Assembly: GCA_004557035.1 (NCBI GenBank)
Contig: SFFB01000020.1
Location: 1 to 35,591 of the forward strand
DNA length: 35,591 nt
Origin: Bacteroidales bacterium
GTDB lineage: Bacteria > Bacteroidota > Bacteroidia > Bacteroidales > Bacteroidaceae
Direction: 5' to 3'
Both the position numbers and the translations under genes were made by a program. Shown piece by piece: positions 1 through 7,746 of the stretch; the stretch's first letter is position 1, and each line of letters opens with the position of its first letter. Below the pieces are notes generated by a model. That model ran no database searches, was not told the origin of the DNA, and was given only the letters and a program-made list of their open reading frames with translations.

Positions 1-17
1 TCTTTGAGTTGTTCCAT
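1..17 (-). CDS. Start of an unidentified gene leaving the window (partial)
   Basis: An ATG on the minus strand at 15-17 opens a frame that runs off the left edge and reads MEQLK. Only five codons are visible, so no product can be named. Support for a real start is indirect: the 245 bases upstream hold no other gene, and the hairpin repeats at 66-170 place promoter-like AATCTTTG and TATCTTTG elements facing this start. Confidence 0.35.
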
Positions 18-65
18 TATAATATAGGTGGATAATCAATCTGTCTGACTGCGGCAATAGGAAAA

Positions 66-170
66 TTGCCGAGCCGCAGCCAATCTTCTGCAAAGATTGT
101 GCAAGGCGAGCGCAACAAGCTTGCTTGCTTGAATTACCGAGCCGCAGCCAATCTTCTGCAAAGATAGTCA
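66..170. repeat. Two copies of a promoter-associated hairpin repeat
   Basis: Two copies share the flank CCGAGCCGCAGC. Copy one has stem CAATCTT (81-87) with AAGATTG (93-99), loop CTGCA, and the right flank TGCAAGGCGAGCG. Copy two has CAATCTT (149-155) with AAGATAG (161-167), one mismatch and the same loop. The flanks match the repeats at 15.9-16.8 kb, where the stem is instead CTAACTT/AAGTTAG. Read on the minus strand the right arm gives AATCTTTG and TATCTTTG, close to the TAnnTTTG promoter element, facing the gene that starts at 17. Confidence 0.8.
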
Positions 171-263
171 ATAAAACTCTTACAGGCCCTAAAGTTTTCC
201 TTCCAAATTGACCAATATTAAGGAAAAACGGAAAAATGACCGCGTTTGAGGGCAACAAATGGT

Positions 264-800
264 TCAAAACGGCACACAAATGCCTTCGCGACGCTGCTTG
301 TACGACGTCTCTTCGCCCAATTCAATCACTTCGAGGTCTTTAAAAGTCTTGCCATCCACGACGAAGCGCACGAGCGTACGGCTTTGGTGCCATCCCTGCA
401 GGCCTGCGGCGCCGGGATTGATGTGCAGACAACCTAAGGTACGGTCATAAAGCACTTTCAGGATGTGGGAATGGCCTGAAATGAAGAGTTGGGGCGGATT
501 GACAAAGAGTTTGCCTGCAATGCTGCGGTCGTAGTGACCGGGATAGCCGCCAATGTGTTTAATGAGCACATCGGCTTCCTCGCACCTGAAACGGAGTATC
601 TGAGGATATAGCCGGCGCAAATCGCCGCCATCACAATTGCCGCATACGGCCCGAAATGGCTTCAAGTCGGCTAGGCGCTCGGCCAACTCAAGCGTACCGA
701 TGTCGCCGGCATGCCATATTTCGTCACACGAGGCGAAATATTTTTCATACCGGTCGTCCCAATAGCCGTGGGTGTCTGAAAGCAATCCGATGCGCTTCAT
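264..800 (-). CDS. YfcE/MJ0936-type metallophosphoesterase
   Basis: A small cytosolic calcineurin-like phosphodiesterase of 178 residues, the usual size for the YfcE family, which hydrolyses phosphodiester model substrates with two metal ions. The metal-binding motifs appear in order: DTH (9-11), GD (32-33), GNCD (54-57), a histidine in LIKHIG (82) and GHSH (109-112). The tail NPGAAG is also typical of the family. It is the last gene of a tight minus-strand run, 11 nt after the cytidylate-kinase-like gene. The natural substrate is unknown, and the neighbours do not reveal it. Confidence 0.88.
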   Translation of the reverse strand: MKRIGLLSDTHGYWDDRYEKYFASCDEIWHAGDIGTLELAERLADLKPFRAVCGNCDGGDLRRLYPQILRFRCEEADVLIKHIGGYPGHYDRSIAGKLFVNPPQLFISGHSHILKVLYDRTLGCLHINPGAAGLQGWHQSRTLVRFVVDGKTFKDLEVIELGEETSYKQRREGICVPF

Positions 801-811
801 ATCAGCCGAGA

Positions 812-1438
812 TTAGGACAGTAGAGCCAGACGGCGTTCCACAAAATCCTTGATATAATCAGCCGTTCCCTCTATGCCGAGCACCGAAGAGTTGATGCAAA
901 GGTGATAGGTCGAAGCCTCGCCCCAGCGGCCGGAGCTATAGAAGTTGTAGAAGGCCGCACGCTTGTCGTCGCCCTTGACACAGAGACGGGCAGCCGTGCG
1001 CTCGTCGATCTGCCGGTCGTGACAAAGCCGCGCCACACGGTCGGGCATATCGGCCGACACAAACACGTTGACACAGCGGGGAAAGTCGCGAAGTACGTAA
1101 TCGGCACAGCGACCTATAAAGATGCAGGAATGGTCGGAGGCTGCCTTACGAATAGCTTCACTCTGCAGATGAAATAGGTTTTCCTCGCTCAAGCCGCCAC
1201 TATAAATGGACTCGTTACCGCCCATAAGGGGCACGGAGGTGGTGAAGAGTGAGCGGAAGAAGCCCTTGCGCTCGTCGTTGCGGGCAAAGAGTTCTTCGCT
1301 AAAGCCACTCTCTTGTGCAGCCAAGGTCAGGATTTCCTTGTCATAATAGGCAATGCCAAACGCATCGGACAGGAGATGACCGATAGCCCGACCGCCGCTA
1401 CCGAGTTGGCGGCCTATGTTAATGACGAACTTTTCCAT
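812..1438 (-). CDS. Cytidylate-kinase-like family protein
   Basis: A 208-residue P-loop protein of the cytidylate-kinase-like family common in Bacteroidota and Clostridia. The N-terminus INIGRQLGSGGRAIG (residues 6-20) is the nucleotide-binding loop. It carries GSGGR where true Cmk proteins have GSGKGT, so the usual P-loop lysine is missing. Other visible features are YYDKEIL, a central IFIGRCADYVL strand and the arginine-rich lid region around RVARL. Family members have no firmly established substrate, so CMP kinase activity should not be assumed. It lies 24 nt after the MATE gene and 11 nt before the phosphodiesterase, and the three are probably cotranscribed. Confidence 0.85.
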   Translation of the reverse strand: MEKFVINIGRQLGSGGRAIGHLLSDAFGIAYYDKEILTLAAQESGFSEELFARNDERKGFFRSLFTTSVPLMGGNESIYSGGLSEENLFHLQSEAIRKAASDHSCIFIGRCADYVLRDFPRCVNVFVSADMPDRVARLCHDRQIDERTAARLCVKGDDKRAAFYNFYSSGRWGEASTYHLCINSSVLGIEGTADYIKDFVERRLALLS

Positions 1439-1462
1439 AAGCAGAGCAGTATTGATTGGGGG

Positions 1463-2836
1463 TTAGGAGGCTTGAAGGGAAGACTGGCGCCTGAACTTGC
1501 GCACATTGTAGACTAACATCACGCCCGACACGCAGCAGGCCAAAACATCGGCAAAAGGCATGGCACACCACACACCCGTGACTTTATCGGCAAAGACATG
1601 GGGCAAAATGAGCAGGGCTGGCAAAAGGAAGATGAGCTGGCGGGTGAGCGAGAGGAAAATGCTCTTGCCAGGCATTCCGATGCTCTGGAAAAAGGCGGTA
1701 GATACGATTTGCATACCCACAATGGGGAAAAACAAAACAATAATGCGCAGACCACGCGCGGCCTCGTCGATGAGTTCGGGTGCATCTTTGGCAAAAAGAG
1801 CCACACAAGGCCGAGCGAAAAACATGGCTATGAGAAAACCGATGGTGGTAATGCACGTCGCCGACACGACGGCCAGGCGCAAAACGCGCAAGAGGCGGTC
1901 CATTTTGCCGGCACCGTAGTTGAACCCTGCAATGGGCTGCATACCCTGATTGAGACCTATGACCACCATCACGACAAAGAGCAACAGGCGGTTGCAGATG
2001 CCAAAAGCACCGACGGCAAGGTCGCCGCCATATTCGGCCATGCTGCGGGTGACGACAATGGCCACAAGACAGGCGCAGAGATTGATGAGGAAAGGTGGCA
2101 GGCCAATGAGCAGAGACTCACCCATAATGCGACGCTCGAGGTGCATGATGTCACGACTCAGATGCACCAACTCCGTTTTTTTTGAGAAGAGCTTGATTTG
2201 CCACATCAGCATACAAACCTGCGAGATGATGGTAGCCGTGGCGGCGCCGCGTATGCCCCATCCCAGCACAAAGATGAAAAACGGGGCGAAAATGCAGTTG
2301 AGTCCGACGGTGCCAAAGGTGGCATACATAGCATACATCGGCCGATTGGTGGAGCGCAAGAGCGCGTTGAGTCCAAGATAGAGATGCGTCACGACATTAC
2401 CGGCCAGAATGATGGTCATAAAGTCGCGGGCATAGGGCAGCGTGGTGTCGCTGGCGCCAAAGAAGCGCAAGATGGGCGAAATAAACACGAGGAGCACAGC
2501 CCCTAAGAGGAGGCCCATCACCACGTTCATAATGACCACGTTGCCTAAGATCTTTCGCGCCGTGTCGTAGTCTTTCTGTCCCAGACGTACGGACATCAGC
2601 GTCGAGGCCCCCACTCCGACCATGGCTCCAAAGGCGGCGGTGAGCGACATCACCGGCCCGGTCAGCGCAAGGCCCATGATGGCTTCTTGGCCGACACCTT
2701 GACCGATGAATATGCCGTCTATGATATTATAGAGTGAGGAAGCCGTCATCGCCACGATGGCGGGTACGGCATACTGCAAGAGCAGGCGGCCTACGGGTTT
2801 CTCTCCCAGTTCGTTGAATTTCTCAGTCTGAAGCAT
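1463..2836 (-). CDS. MATE family efflux transporter
   Basis: A polytopic inner-membrane protein of 457 residues with about twelve hydrophobic segments in two similar halves, the expected size for a MATE antiporter that expels drugs or metabolites using Na+ or H+. Recognisable family sequences are YAVPAIVAMTASSLYNIIDGIFIGQGVG near the N-terminus (given here only as the start of MatE repeat one) and GLNQGMQPIAGFNYGAGK in the second half. The start at 2836 (MLQTEKFNELG) was chosen because the twelve residues upstream (MCQGHRRYPQIR) are charged and unlike family N-termini. It is followed by the kinase-like gene. Substrate not predictable. Confidence 0.9.
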   Translation of the reverse strand: MLQTEKFNELGEKPVGRLLLQYAVPAIVAMTASSLYNIIDGIFIGQGVGQEAIMGLALTGPVMSLTAAFGAMVGVGASTLMSVRLGQKDYDTARKILGNVVIMNVVMGLLLGAVLLVFISPILRFFGASDTTLPYARDFMTIILAGNVVTHLYLGLNALLRSTNRPMYAMYATFGTVGLNCIFAPFFIFVLGWGIRGAATATIISQVCMLMWQIKLFSKKTELVHLSRDIMHLERRIMGESLLIGLPPFLINLCACLVAIVVTRSMAEYGGDLAVGAFGICNRLLLFVVMVVIGLNQGMQPIAGFNYGAGKMDRLLRVLRLAVVSATCITTIGFLIAMFFARPCVALFAKDAPELIDEAARGLRIIVLFFPIVGMQIVSTAFFQSIGMPGKSIFLSLTRQLIFLLPALLILPHVFADKVTGVWCAMPFADVLACCVSGVMLVYNVRKFRRQSSLQAS

Positions 2837-2909
2837 CCTGATCTGTGGGTATCGCCTATGGCCTTGGCACAATGTCGCGGCTCTATAGGCAGTTGGGGGC
2901 TAATAACGT

Positions 2910-4322
2910 TTAGAAGCAGCTGCTGCCGTCGAAGCAATGCGTGCAAAGCTTGCACTTGGGCAGGCCGATGGCCTTGACGAGCGTCTCGAGCTTGTTAAAC
3001 TTGAGCGTGGTCAGGCCGAGGCGTTGGCGGATGATATCCACCATCTTGTTGTAGCAAGGCGAGTCGGTCTTGGCATATTCGGCCAGATTTTTGTCGGCGT
3101 CGCCTTCAAGTTCCTTGATGATGCGGCGTGTGATGAGTTCCATGTCGCTTTTTGAAGAAGTGAAGCCGATGAAGGGGCAACCATAGATGAGCGGCGGACA
3201 AGCAATGCGCATATGGACCTCCTTGACGCCGTCTTCAAAGAGCACCTTGACGTTGTCGCGAAGCTGCGTGCCGCGCACAATGGAGTCGTCGCAGAAGAGC
3301 ACACGCTTGCCTTCGAGCATGGCGCGATTGGGGATAAGCTTCATTTTGGCCACGAGCGAGCGCATCTCTTGGTTGGAAGGCGTGAAACTACGCGGCCACG
3401 TAGGCGTATATTTGGAGATGGCGCGCTGATATGGCTTGCCGAGTCCGGCTGCATAACCCAAAGCCATACCGACACCCGAGTCGGGAATGCCGCAAACGCA
3501 GTCGGCTTCGGTCTGGTCTTCTTCGCCCATAATGCGGCCGTTTTCGTAGCGCACCTGCTCTACGTTCCGGCCTTCGTAGGATGACGTAGGGAAGCCGTAG
3601 TATACCCAAAGAAAGGAGCAGATTTGCATCGGTTCGTCGGCGGGCCGCATCACTTCGACGCCCTCAGGACGCAGACGGACAATCTCGCCGGGACCGATGT
3701 AGCGGTCTATGGCATAACCGAGATTGGCAAAGGCTGTCGACTCCGATGTGGCGGCAAAAGCGCCGTCTTTGCTTCCGACGACGATAGGCGTGCGCCCCCA
3801 CTTGTCTCGGGCGGCGATGATGCCGTCTTCGGTGAGCAAGAGCATAGAACAGGAGCCTTTGATGTGACGGAAGACGTTTTCGATGCCTTCGACAAACGAG
3901 TTACCTTGGATGAGCAACAGGGCGACGAGTTCGGTTTGATTGGTCTTGCCCGACGAGAGTTCGGCAAAGTGCATCTTGTCATTAAGCAACTGCTGCTCAA
4001 TCTCTTCGATGTTGACAATCTTGGCCACCGTGACGATGGCAAAGCGGCCGAGGTGTGAGTTGATGACCAATGGCTGAGCGTCGGTGTCGCTGATGATGCC
4101 CACTCCGGCGGTGCAGCCTTCAAAGCGTCCGAGGACGGGCTCAAACTTGGAGCGGAAATATGAACTCTCGAGATTATGAATAGAGCGGACAAAGGCTTTG
4201 TCTTCCTGACGGTAAGCAGCCATACCGCCACGTCGTGTGCCGAGGTGACTGTTGTAGTCGGTGCCGTAAAACAGATCGGCCACGCAACTTTCGCGACCTA
4301 TAGTGCCGAAGAAACCTCCCAT
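2910..4322 (-). CDS. Amidophosphoribosyltransferase-like protein lacking the glutaminase cysteine
   Basis: A PurF homologue of 470 residues. PurF makes phosphoribosylamine from PRPP and glutamine, the first step of purine synthesis. The C-terminal phosphoribosyltransferase half looks intact, with the PRPP-binding motif FCDDSIVRGTQL near residue 343 and the PDSGVGMALGYA segment. Four C-terminal cysteines (457, 460, 463, 469) in CKLCTHCFDGSSCF resemble the Fe-S ligand region of Bacillus-type PurF. The N-terminal glutaminase domain is abnormal: the protein starts MGGFFG instead of MCGI, so the nucleophile Cys is absent, and the usual GHTRYST and HNGN motifs are replaced by NSHLGRFAI and an unrelated sequence. 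It may use free ammonia or have another role. The frame is clean and no alternative start restores a cysteine. Confidence 0.85.
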   Translation of the reverse strand: MGGFFGTIGRESCVADLFYGTDYNSHLGTRRGGMAAYRQEDKAFVRSIHNLESSYFRSKFEPVLGRFEGCTAGVGIISDTDAQPLVINSHLGRFAIVTVAKIVNIEEIEQQLLNDKMHFAELSSGKTNQTELVALLLIQGNSFVEGIENVFRHIKGSCSMLLLTEDGIIAARDKWGRTPIVVGSKDGAFAATSESTAFANLGYAIDRYIGPGEIVRLRPEGVEVMRPADEPMQICSFLWVYYGFPTSSYEGRNVEQVRYENGRIMGEEDQTEADCVCGIPDSGVGMALGYAAGLGKPYQRAISKYTPTWPRSFTPSNQEMRSLVAKMKLIPNRAMLEGKRVLFCDDSIVRGTQLRDNVKVLFEDGVKEVHMRIACPPLIYGCPFIGFTSSKSDMELITRRIIKELEGDADKNLAEYAKTDSPCYNKMVDIIRQRLGLTTLKFNKLETLVKAIGLPKCKLCTHCFDGSSCF

Positions 4323-4455
4323 AATATGATATGATTTGTGTGGTTGTTTTGAGAGCCGAAAAGGCGCATATATTGAAGTCAGAAGCCATAAACCGCGCCT
4401 TGACTTATCGGTTTGTCGACTTGCCGGCCCAAGAAGGAACGTGGAAAAACAAAAG

Positions 4456-4479
4456 CCGCTCCCGTAATTAGGGGAGCGG
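4456..4479 (-). terminator. Terminator of the rplM-rpsI-rpsB-tsf operon
   Basis: CCGCTCCC (4456-4463) pairs perfectly with GGGAGCGG (4472-4479). On the minus strand the hairpin is followed by CTTTTGTTTTT. It lies 30 nt after the tsf stop and 134 nt before the purF-like start. Confidence 0.9.
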
Positions 4480-4509
4480 TTATTGTTGCTGACTTTCAGC
4501 AGGTTGTCA

Positions 4510-5334
4510 TTATTCTGCGCGGAGGGTGAAACGCTTGAAAGCGGTCACGGTGCAGTCTTTGTCGGCCTGCTTGAGGTAGGCAGAGACAGAGAGCTTGCTG
4601 TCTTGAATGAACTCTTGGTTCAAGAGGCAAGCCTCTTTATAGAACTTCTGCATACGGCCTTGGGCAATGCGCTCGATCATATTTTCGGGCTTGCCTTCCT
4701 GGCGTGCCTTGTCAGCGGCGATTTCATATTCTTCCTGACGAATCTTTTCGGGAACGTCCTGCTCGCAGAGTGATACAGGGTTCATGGCGGCCACCTGCAT
4801 GGCTACGGCGTGACCGTAGGCAGGATCAACGCTCTTGTTGAGTGCAACCATAGTGCAGAGCATGTTTTTGCCCTGGTGGTTGTAGCAAGAGATATTGTCG
4901 CTCTCGATGGTGAGATAGCCGTCGAGTTCCATCTTTTCGCCGGTGATACCACTGCGGTCGGTTACAGCGTCGGCCACGGTGCCGTTGCCCATCGGGAGGT
5001 TCTGCACCTCTTCGAGGGTTTTGCATTTGTTGGCCACGGCGGCGTCAAGAATGTCTTGTGCGAGTTTGACGAAGTCGGCGTTTTTGCCCACGAAGTCGGT
5101 TTCACATTTCAAGGCGATGATGGCACCGAAACCATTCTCGGCCTTGCAGAGCACTGCACCTTCTGAAGCCTCGCGGTCAGAACGTTTAGCGGCCACGGCC
5201 TGTCCTTTCTTACGGATGATTTCGATGGCGGCTTCGATGTCGCCGTTAGCCTCGGCCAGGGCTTTTTTGCAGTCGCCGAGTCCTGCGCCGGTCATTGTGC
5301 GCAGCTTTTTGATATCTTCAAGTCCTACTCCCAT
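4510..5334 (-). CDS. tsf: Elongation factor Ts
   Basis: EF-Ts regenerates EF-Tu-GTP by displacing GDP. The 274-residue protein begins with the UBA-like domain (LEDIKKLRTMTGAGLGDCKK, residues 6-25), continues with a helix rich in alanine and lysine, and has the conserved core motif TDFVGKN near residue 80 where EF-Ts inserts into EF-Tu. The C-terminal half contains the second core lobe and ends ADKDCTVTAFKRFTLRAE. Length and order are normal. It is the last gene of the ribosomal operon, 40 nt after rpsB, followed by a strong terminator. Confidence 0.97.
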   Translation of the reverse strand: MGVGLEDIKKLRTMTGAGLGDCKKALAEANGDIEAAIEIIRKKGQAVAAKRSDREASEGAVLCKAENGFGAIIALKCETDFVGKNADFVKLAQDILDAAVANKCKTLEEVQNLPMGNGTVADAVTDRSGITGEKMELDGYLTIESDNISCYNHQGKNMLCTMVALNKSVDPAYGHAVAMQVAAMNPVSLCEQDVPEKIRQEEYEIAADKARQEGKPENMIERIAQGRMQKFYKEACLLNQEFIQDSKLSVSAYLKQADKDCTVTAFKRFTLRAE

Positions 5335-5374
5335 GGTAGTGATTTGATTAACGGGTTAATAAAAAGTGTTAGGA

Positions 5375-6211
5375 TTATTCGGCAGCGGGAGCCTCAGCGT
5401 TTTCAGCGGGAGCTTCGGCAGCGGCCTCGGCGGGAGCCTCAGCTTCTTTTTCTGCACGGGCCTTAGCTGTGCGCTTGCGGGGAGTTTTTTCGCCCTCGGC
5501 GGCTTCAGTGTCTACCTTCTCAGCCTTGCGCTCTTCGAGACCTTCAGCGATGGCACCGCAGCAAACGTCGAGGATGAGCTCGATGCTCTTGTTGGCGTCG
5601 TCGTTGGCGGGGATCACGTAGTCGATGGGGGCAGGGTTTGAGTTGGTGTCTACGATACCGAACACGGGGATGCCCAAGCGGTTGGCCTCTTTGACGGCGA
5701 TGTGCTCTTTGCATACGTCGATGACGAAGAGAGCGGCGGGGAGCTTGTTGAGGTCGGCGATTGAGCCGAGGTTCTTTTCAAGTTTGGCACGCTGGCGAGA
5801 AATCTGGAGGATTTCGCGCTTAGAGAGGTTTGAGTAGGTGCCGTCGCTCATGAGTTTGTCGATGTTGGCCATCTTCTTCACAGCCTTGCGGATGGTGGGG
5901 AAGTTGGTGAGCATACCGCCCGGCCAGCGCTCGGCCACGTAGGGCATATTGACAGAAGCGGCCTTGGTGGCTACGGCTTCTTTGGCTTGTTTTTTAGTAG
6001 CTACAAAAAGGATCTTGCGACCTGACTTAGCCACCTGCTTGAGGGCTTCGGCGGCTTCGTCGAGTTTGGCCACGGTCTTGTGAAGATCGATGATATGGAT
6101 GCCGTTGCGCTCCATAAAGATGTAGGGCGCCATGGCGGGGTTCCATTTGCGTTTGAGGTGACCGAAGTGGCAGCCAGCCTCGAGGAGTGTCTCAAAGTTT
6201 GTTCTTGACAT
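5375..6211 (-). CDS. rpsB: 30S ribosomal protein S2 with alanine/glutamate-rich tail
   Basis: Ribosomal protein uS2, 278 residues. Family signatures are LLEAGCHFGHLKRKWNP near the start, YIFMERNGIHIIDL, the FVATKKQAKEAV strand, ERWPGGMLTN and the RLGIPVFGIVDTN/PIDYVIPANDDA segment that contacts rRNA. After about residue 230 the fold ends and a low-complexity tail of roughly 48 residues rich in Ala, Glu, Lys and Pro follows; such tails are frequent in Bacteroidales S2. It precedes tsf, the classic rpsB-tsf pair. A 166-nt structured spacer separates it from rpsI upstream. Confidence 0.97.
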   Translation of the reverse strand: MSRTNFETLLEAGCHFGHLKRKWNPAMAPYIFMERNGIHIIDLHKTVAKLDEAAEALKQVAKSGRKILFVATKKQAKEAVATKAASVNMPYVAERWPGGMLTNFPTIRKAVKKMANIDKLMSDGTYSNLSKREILQISRQRAKLEKNLGSIADLNKLPAALFVIDVCKEHIAVKEANRLGIPVFGIVDTNSNPAPIDYVIPANDDANKSIELILDVCCGAIAEGLEERKAEKVDTEAAEGEKTPRKRTAKARAEKEAEAPAEAAAEAPAENAEAPAAE

Positions 6212-6377
6212 TGTGTGTGTTTGTTTGTTCGTTTACGTTCTTTTGAGTTGTGCCCCACGTGTGGGTGGGGTTGTTCAGTCCAACCAGCCGACGGGTAGTT
6301 CACCGTGTTGATGTGGTGATGAAGTCGCGTCGGTTTAGATGCTAAACGTCATCCAGCAGCAATAAAAAAGCCGAATA
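6212..6377 (-). promoter_or_regulatory. Structured rpsI-rpsB spacer, candidate S2 leader
   Basis: The other genes of this operon are 11-40 nt apart, but 166 nt separate rpsI from rpsB. In transcript order the spacer holds three short hairpins: GTTTAG/CTAAAC (6342-6347 with 6333-6338, triloop), TCACC/GGTGA (6315-6319 with 6300-6304) and CCCCAC/GTGGGG (6265-6270 with 6253-6258), the last about 45 nt before the rpsB start. No TAnnTTTG promoter was seen. Autoregulation of rpsB-tsf by S2 is known in other bacteria; its use here is inference. Confidence 0.45.
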
Positions 6378-6764
6378 TTAACGTTTGCTGAACTGGAAGT
6401 GGCGGCGGGCTTTGGGCTGACCGGGCTTTTTACGTTCTACAGAACGAGAGTCGCGGGTGATGAAGCCTTCGGCGCGGAGAGCCTTTTTGTCGTCGGCATT
6501 AATCTTGACGAGTGCACGGGCAATGGCAAGGCGGAGAGCCTGGCTCTGGCCGGTGAAACCACCACCGTCGAGATTGACCTTAATATCATATTTCTCAGTG
6601 GCATCGAGCAGTGCGAGGGGCTGTTTAACCACGTACTGCAGAATGGGTGAGGGGAAATAGTCAGCGATGTCGCGCTTGTTAATCGTAATTTTGCCGGTAC
6701 CTTCAGTAAGGAAGATGCGAGCCACGGAGCTTTTTCTACGGCCTAATGCGTTGATTGTTTCCAT
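6378..6764 (-). CDS. rpsI: 30S ribosomal protein S9
   Basis: Ribosomal protein uS9, 128 residues, normal length. It begins METINALGRRKSSVARIFL, has the GGGFTGQSQALRLAIARALV core, and ends with the basic tail that reaches the P-site tRNA and finishes in FQFSKR, where the terminal SKR is near-universal. It sits 11 nt after rplM, the conserved L13-S9 pair. Confidence 0.98.
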   Translation of the reverse strand: METINALGRRKSSVARIFLTEGTGKITINKRDIADYFPSPILQYVVKQPLALLDATEKYDIKVNLDGGGFTGQSQALRLAIARALVKINADDKKALRAEGFITRDSRSVERKKPGQPKARRHFQFSKR

Positions 6765-6775
6765 TTCTGCTTAGC

Positions 6776-7237
6776 TTATTTATACTGATTAATATCAATG
6801 GCCTTGGGGTTTTGGGCCTCGTGTTTGTGCTCAGCACCTTCGTAAACATAGAGGTTACCAAGGAGCTTGGCGCCCAGGCGGTTTTTGGGGAGCATGCCCT
6901 TCACGACGCGACGTACGAGACGCTCGGCGCCGTCTTTCTTTGCCATGATGCTGGCAGGGGTGTGCTCGCGCTGGCCGCCGGGATAGCCGGTGTAGGTGTA
7001 ATACACGCGGTCGTTCCACTTGTTGCCGGTCAGCTGAACCTTGTCGGCATTAATAATGATCACATTGTCACCACAGTCTACGTGAGGGGTGAAATTGGGT
7101 TTGTACTTACCGCGGAGCAACTTGGCAACTTTTGTGCAAAGACGGCCAAGCACCTGATCGGTGGCATCAACAACAACCCACTCTTTGTTTACCGTGGCTT
7201 TGTTGGCTGAAATGGTCTTGTAGCTTAAAGTATCCAC
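6776..7237 (-). CDS. rplM: 50S ribosomal protein L13
   Basis: Ribosomal protein uL13, 153 residues. Family motifs seen are VVDATDQVLGRLCTKVAKLLRGK near the N-terminus, GDNVIIINADKVQLTGNKW, the KVYY-like segment DRVYYTYTGYPGG and GMLPKNRLGAKLLGNLYVYEG. The C-terminus is slightly longer than the E. coli protein. It is the first gene of the rplM-rpsI-rpsB-tsf operon and has a long untranslated leader from the promoter at 7377-7407. Confidence 0.98.
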   Translation of the reverse strand: MDTLSYKTISANKATVNKEWVVVDATDQVLGRLCTKVAKLLRGKYKPNFTPHVDCGDNVIIINADKVQLTGNKWNDRVYYTYTGYPGGQREHTPASIMAKKDGAERLVRRVVKGMLPKNRLGAKLLGNLYVYEGAEHKHEAQNPKAIDINQYK

Positions 7238-7370
7238 TCTTTTAGTTTTTAATTGATTTTGTAACTACTTTTCGGCCCGCTTCGTCGTGGTCGCCGCGTC
7301 CGGCCAATGAACTCGACGCCCTGAAACAGGCCTTTTTGCAGGTGGTTAGAGCCTGCTTGGATAAATAATC
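7238..7370 (-). promoter_or_regulatory. rplM 5' leader
   Basis: About 130 nt lie between the predicted transcription start (near 7370) and the rplM start. They contain an AGCAGG...CCTGC hairpin near the 5' end and GC-rich paired segments around 7275-7300. A ribosomal-protein-bound leader is plausible because uL13 leaders have been proposed in Bacteroidia (from memory, not checked). No protein-coding signal is convincing here. Confidence 0.4.
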
Positions 7371-7376
7371 GGCGTG

Positions 7377-7407
7377 CAAAATTACCACTTTTTTATTGAC
7401 CGACAAA
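7377..7407 (-). promoter_or_regulatory. Promoter of the rplM operon
   Basis: On the minus strand TTTG (7404-7407) is followed by exactly 19 nt and TAATTTTG (7377-7384), a perfect match to the Bacteroidota primary sigma-factor promoter. Confidence 0.85.
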
Positions 7408-7449
7408 TATTTTCGGCTTTTTTCCGCTTGGCGCCTCATTTAATAAACA

Positions 7450-7720
7450 CGTACGCGCGCACGCGAGGCGTAAGGCTGTTTTTATATGGTTTGCCGATTG
7501 TTCAAAATCGGGGGATAAGTGAGACGCAAAACTTCAAAATTATTTTTGCAAGGTTTTCACGAAAAAGGTCAAAGCGCCAAAAAGGCCGCCAAATAGAGCA
7601 AAATTTGACCGAAACCCGCCCGAACGGGCTTTTGATAGGGAAAAGTTATGCGGGAATAAGGCGAGTTTTTCCAGTCATAAGGCCCGCAAAAACTATCCTT
7701 ATCGCCGTAAGGCGCTGAAA
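7450..7720 (-). repeat. Downstream half of intergenic promoter-terminator module, copy 1
   Basis: No gene is convincing between the rplM promoter and the luxS terminator. Read on the minus strand from 7720, the segment contains ATAAGGATAGTTTTTGCGGG, then CCTTATGACTGG, AAAAACTCG and CCTTATTCCCG. Similar elements occur at 16390-16450 and 24168-24235, each downstream of a TAnnTTTG element and a short terminator hairpin. Below about 7640 the three copies no longer align by eye. Confidence 0.6.
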
Positions 7721-7730
7721 CACAAAAAGA

Positions 7731-7746
7731 GAGGCCAAAAGGCCTC
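7731..7746 (-). terminator. luxS terminator, part of module copy 1
   Basis: GAGGCC (7731-7736) pairs with GGCCTC (7741-7746) around an AAAA loop; on the minus strand it is followed by TCTTTTTGTG. It lies 79 nt after luxS. A TATATTTG promoter-like element (7764-7771) sits 17-18 nt before the hairpin, as in two other module copies. Confidence 0.85.

Noticed and set aside
179..240. Possible fourth promoter-terminator module (AAAGTTTTCC...AGGAAAAACGG)
   Set aside because: Only the stem-like ends resemble the other copies; there is no TAnnTTTG-plus-hairpin order, so the similarity is too weak.
1598..2185. Antisense frame of 195 residues opposite the MATE gene
   Set aside because: Hydrophilic shadow of a membrane protein with no family similarity.
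7242..7439. Small ORF upstream of rplM on the minus strand
   Set aside because: It starts upstream of the rplM promoter and covers both promoter elements and the untranslated leader; its composition is not protein-like.
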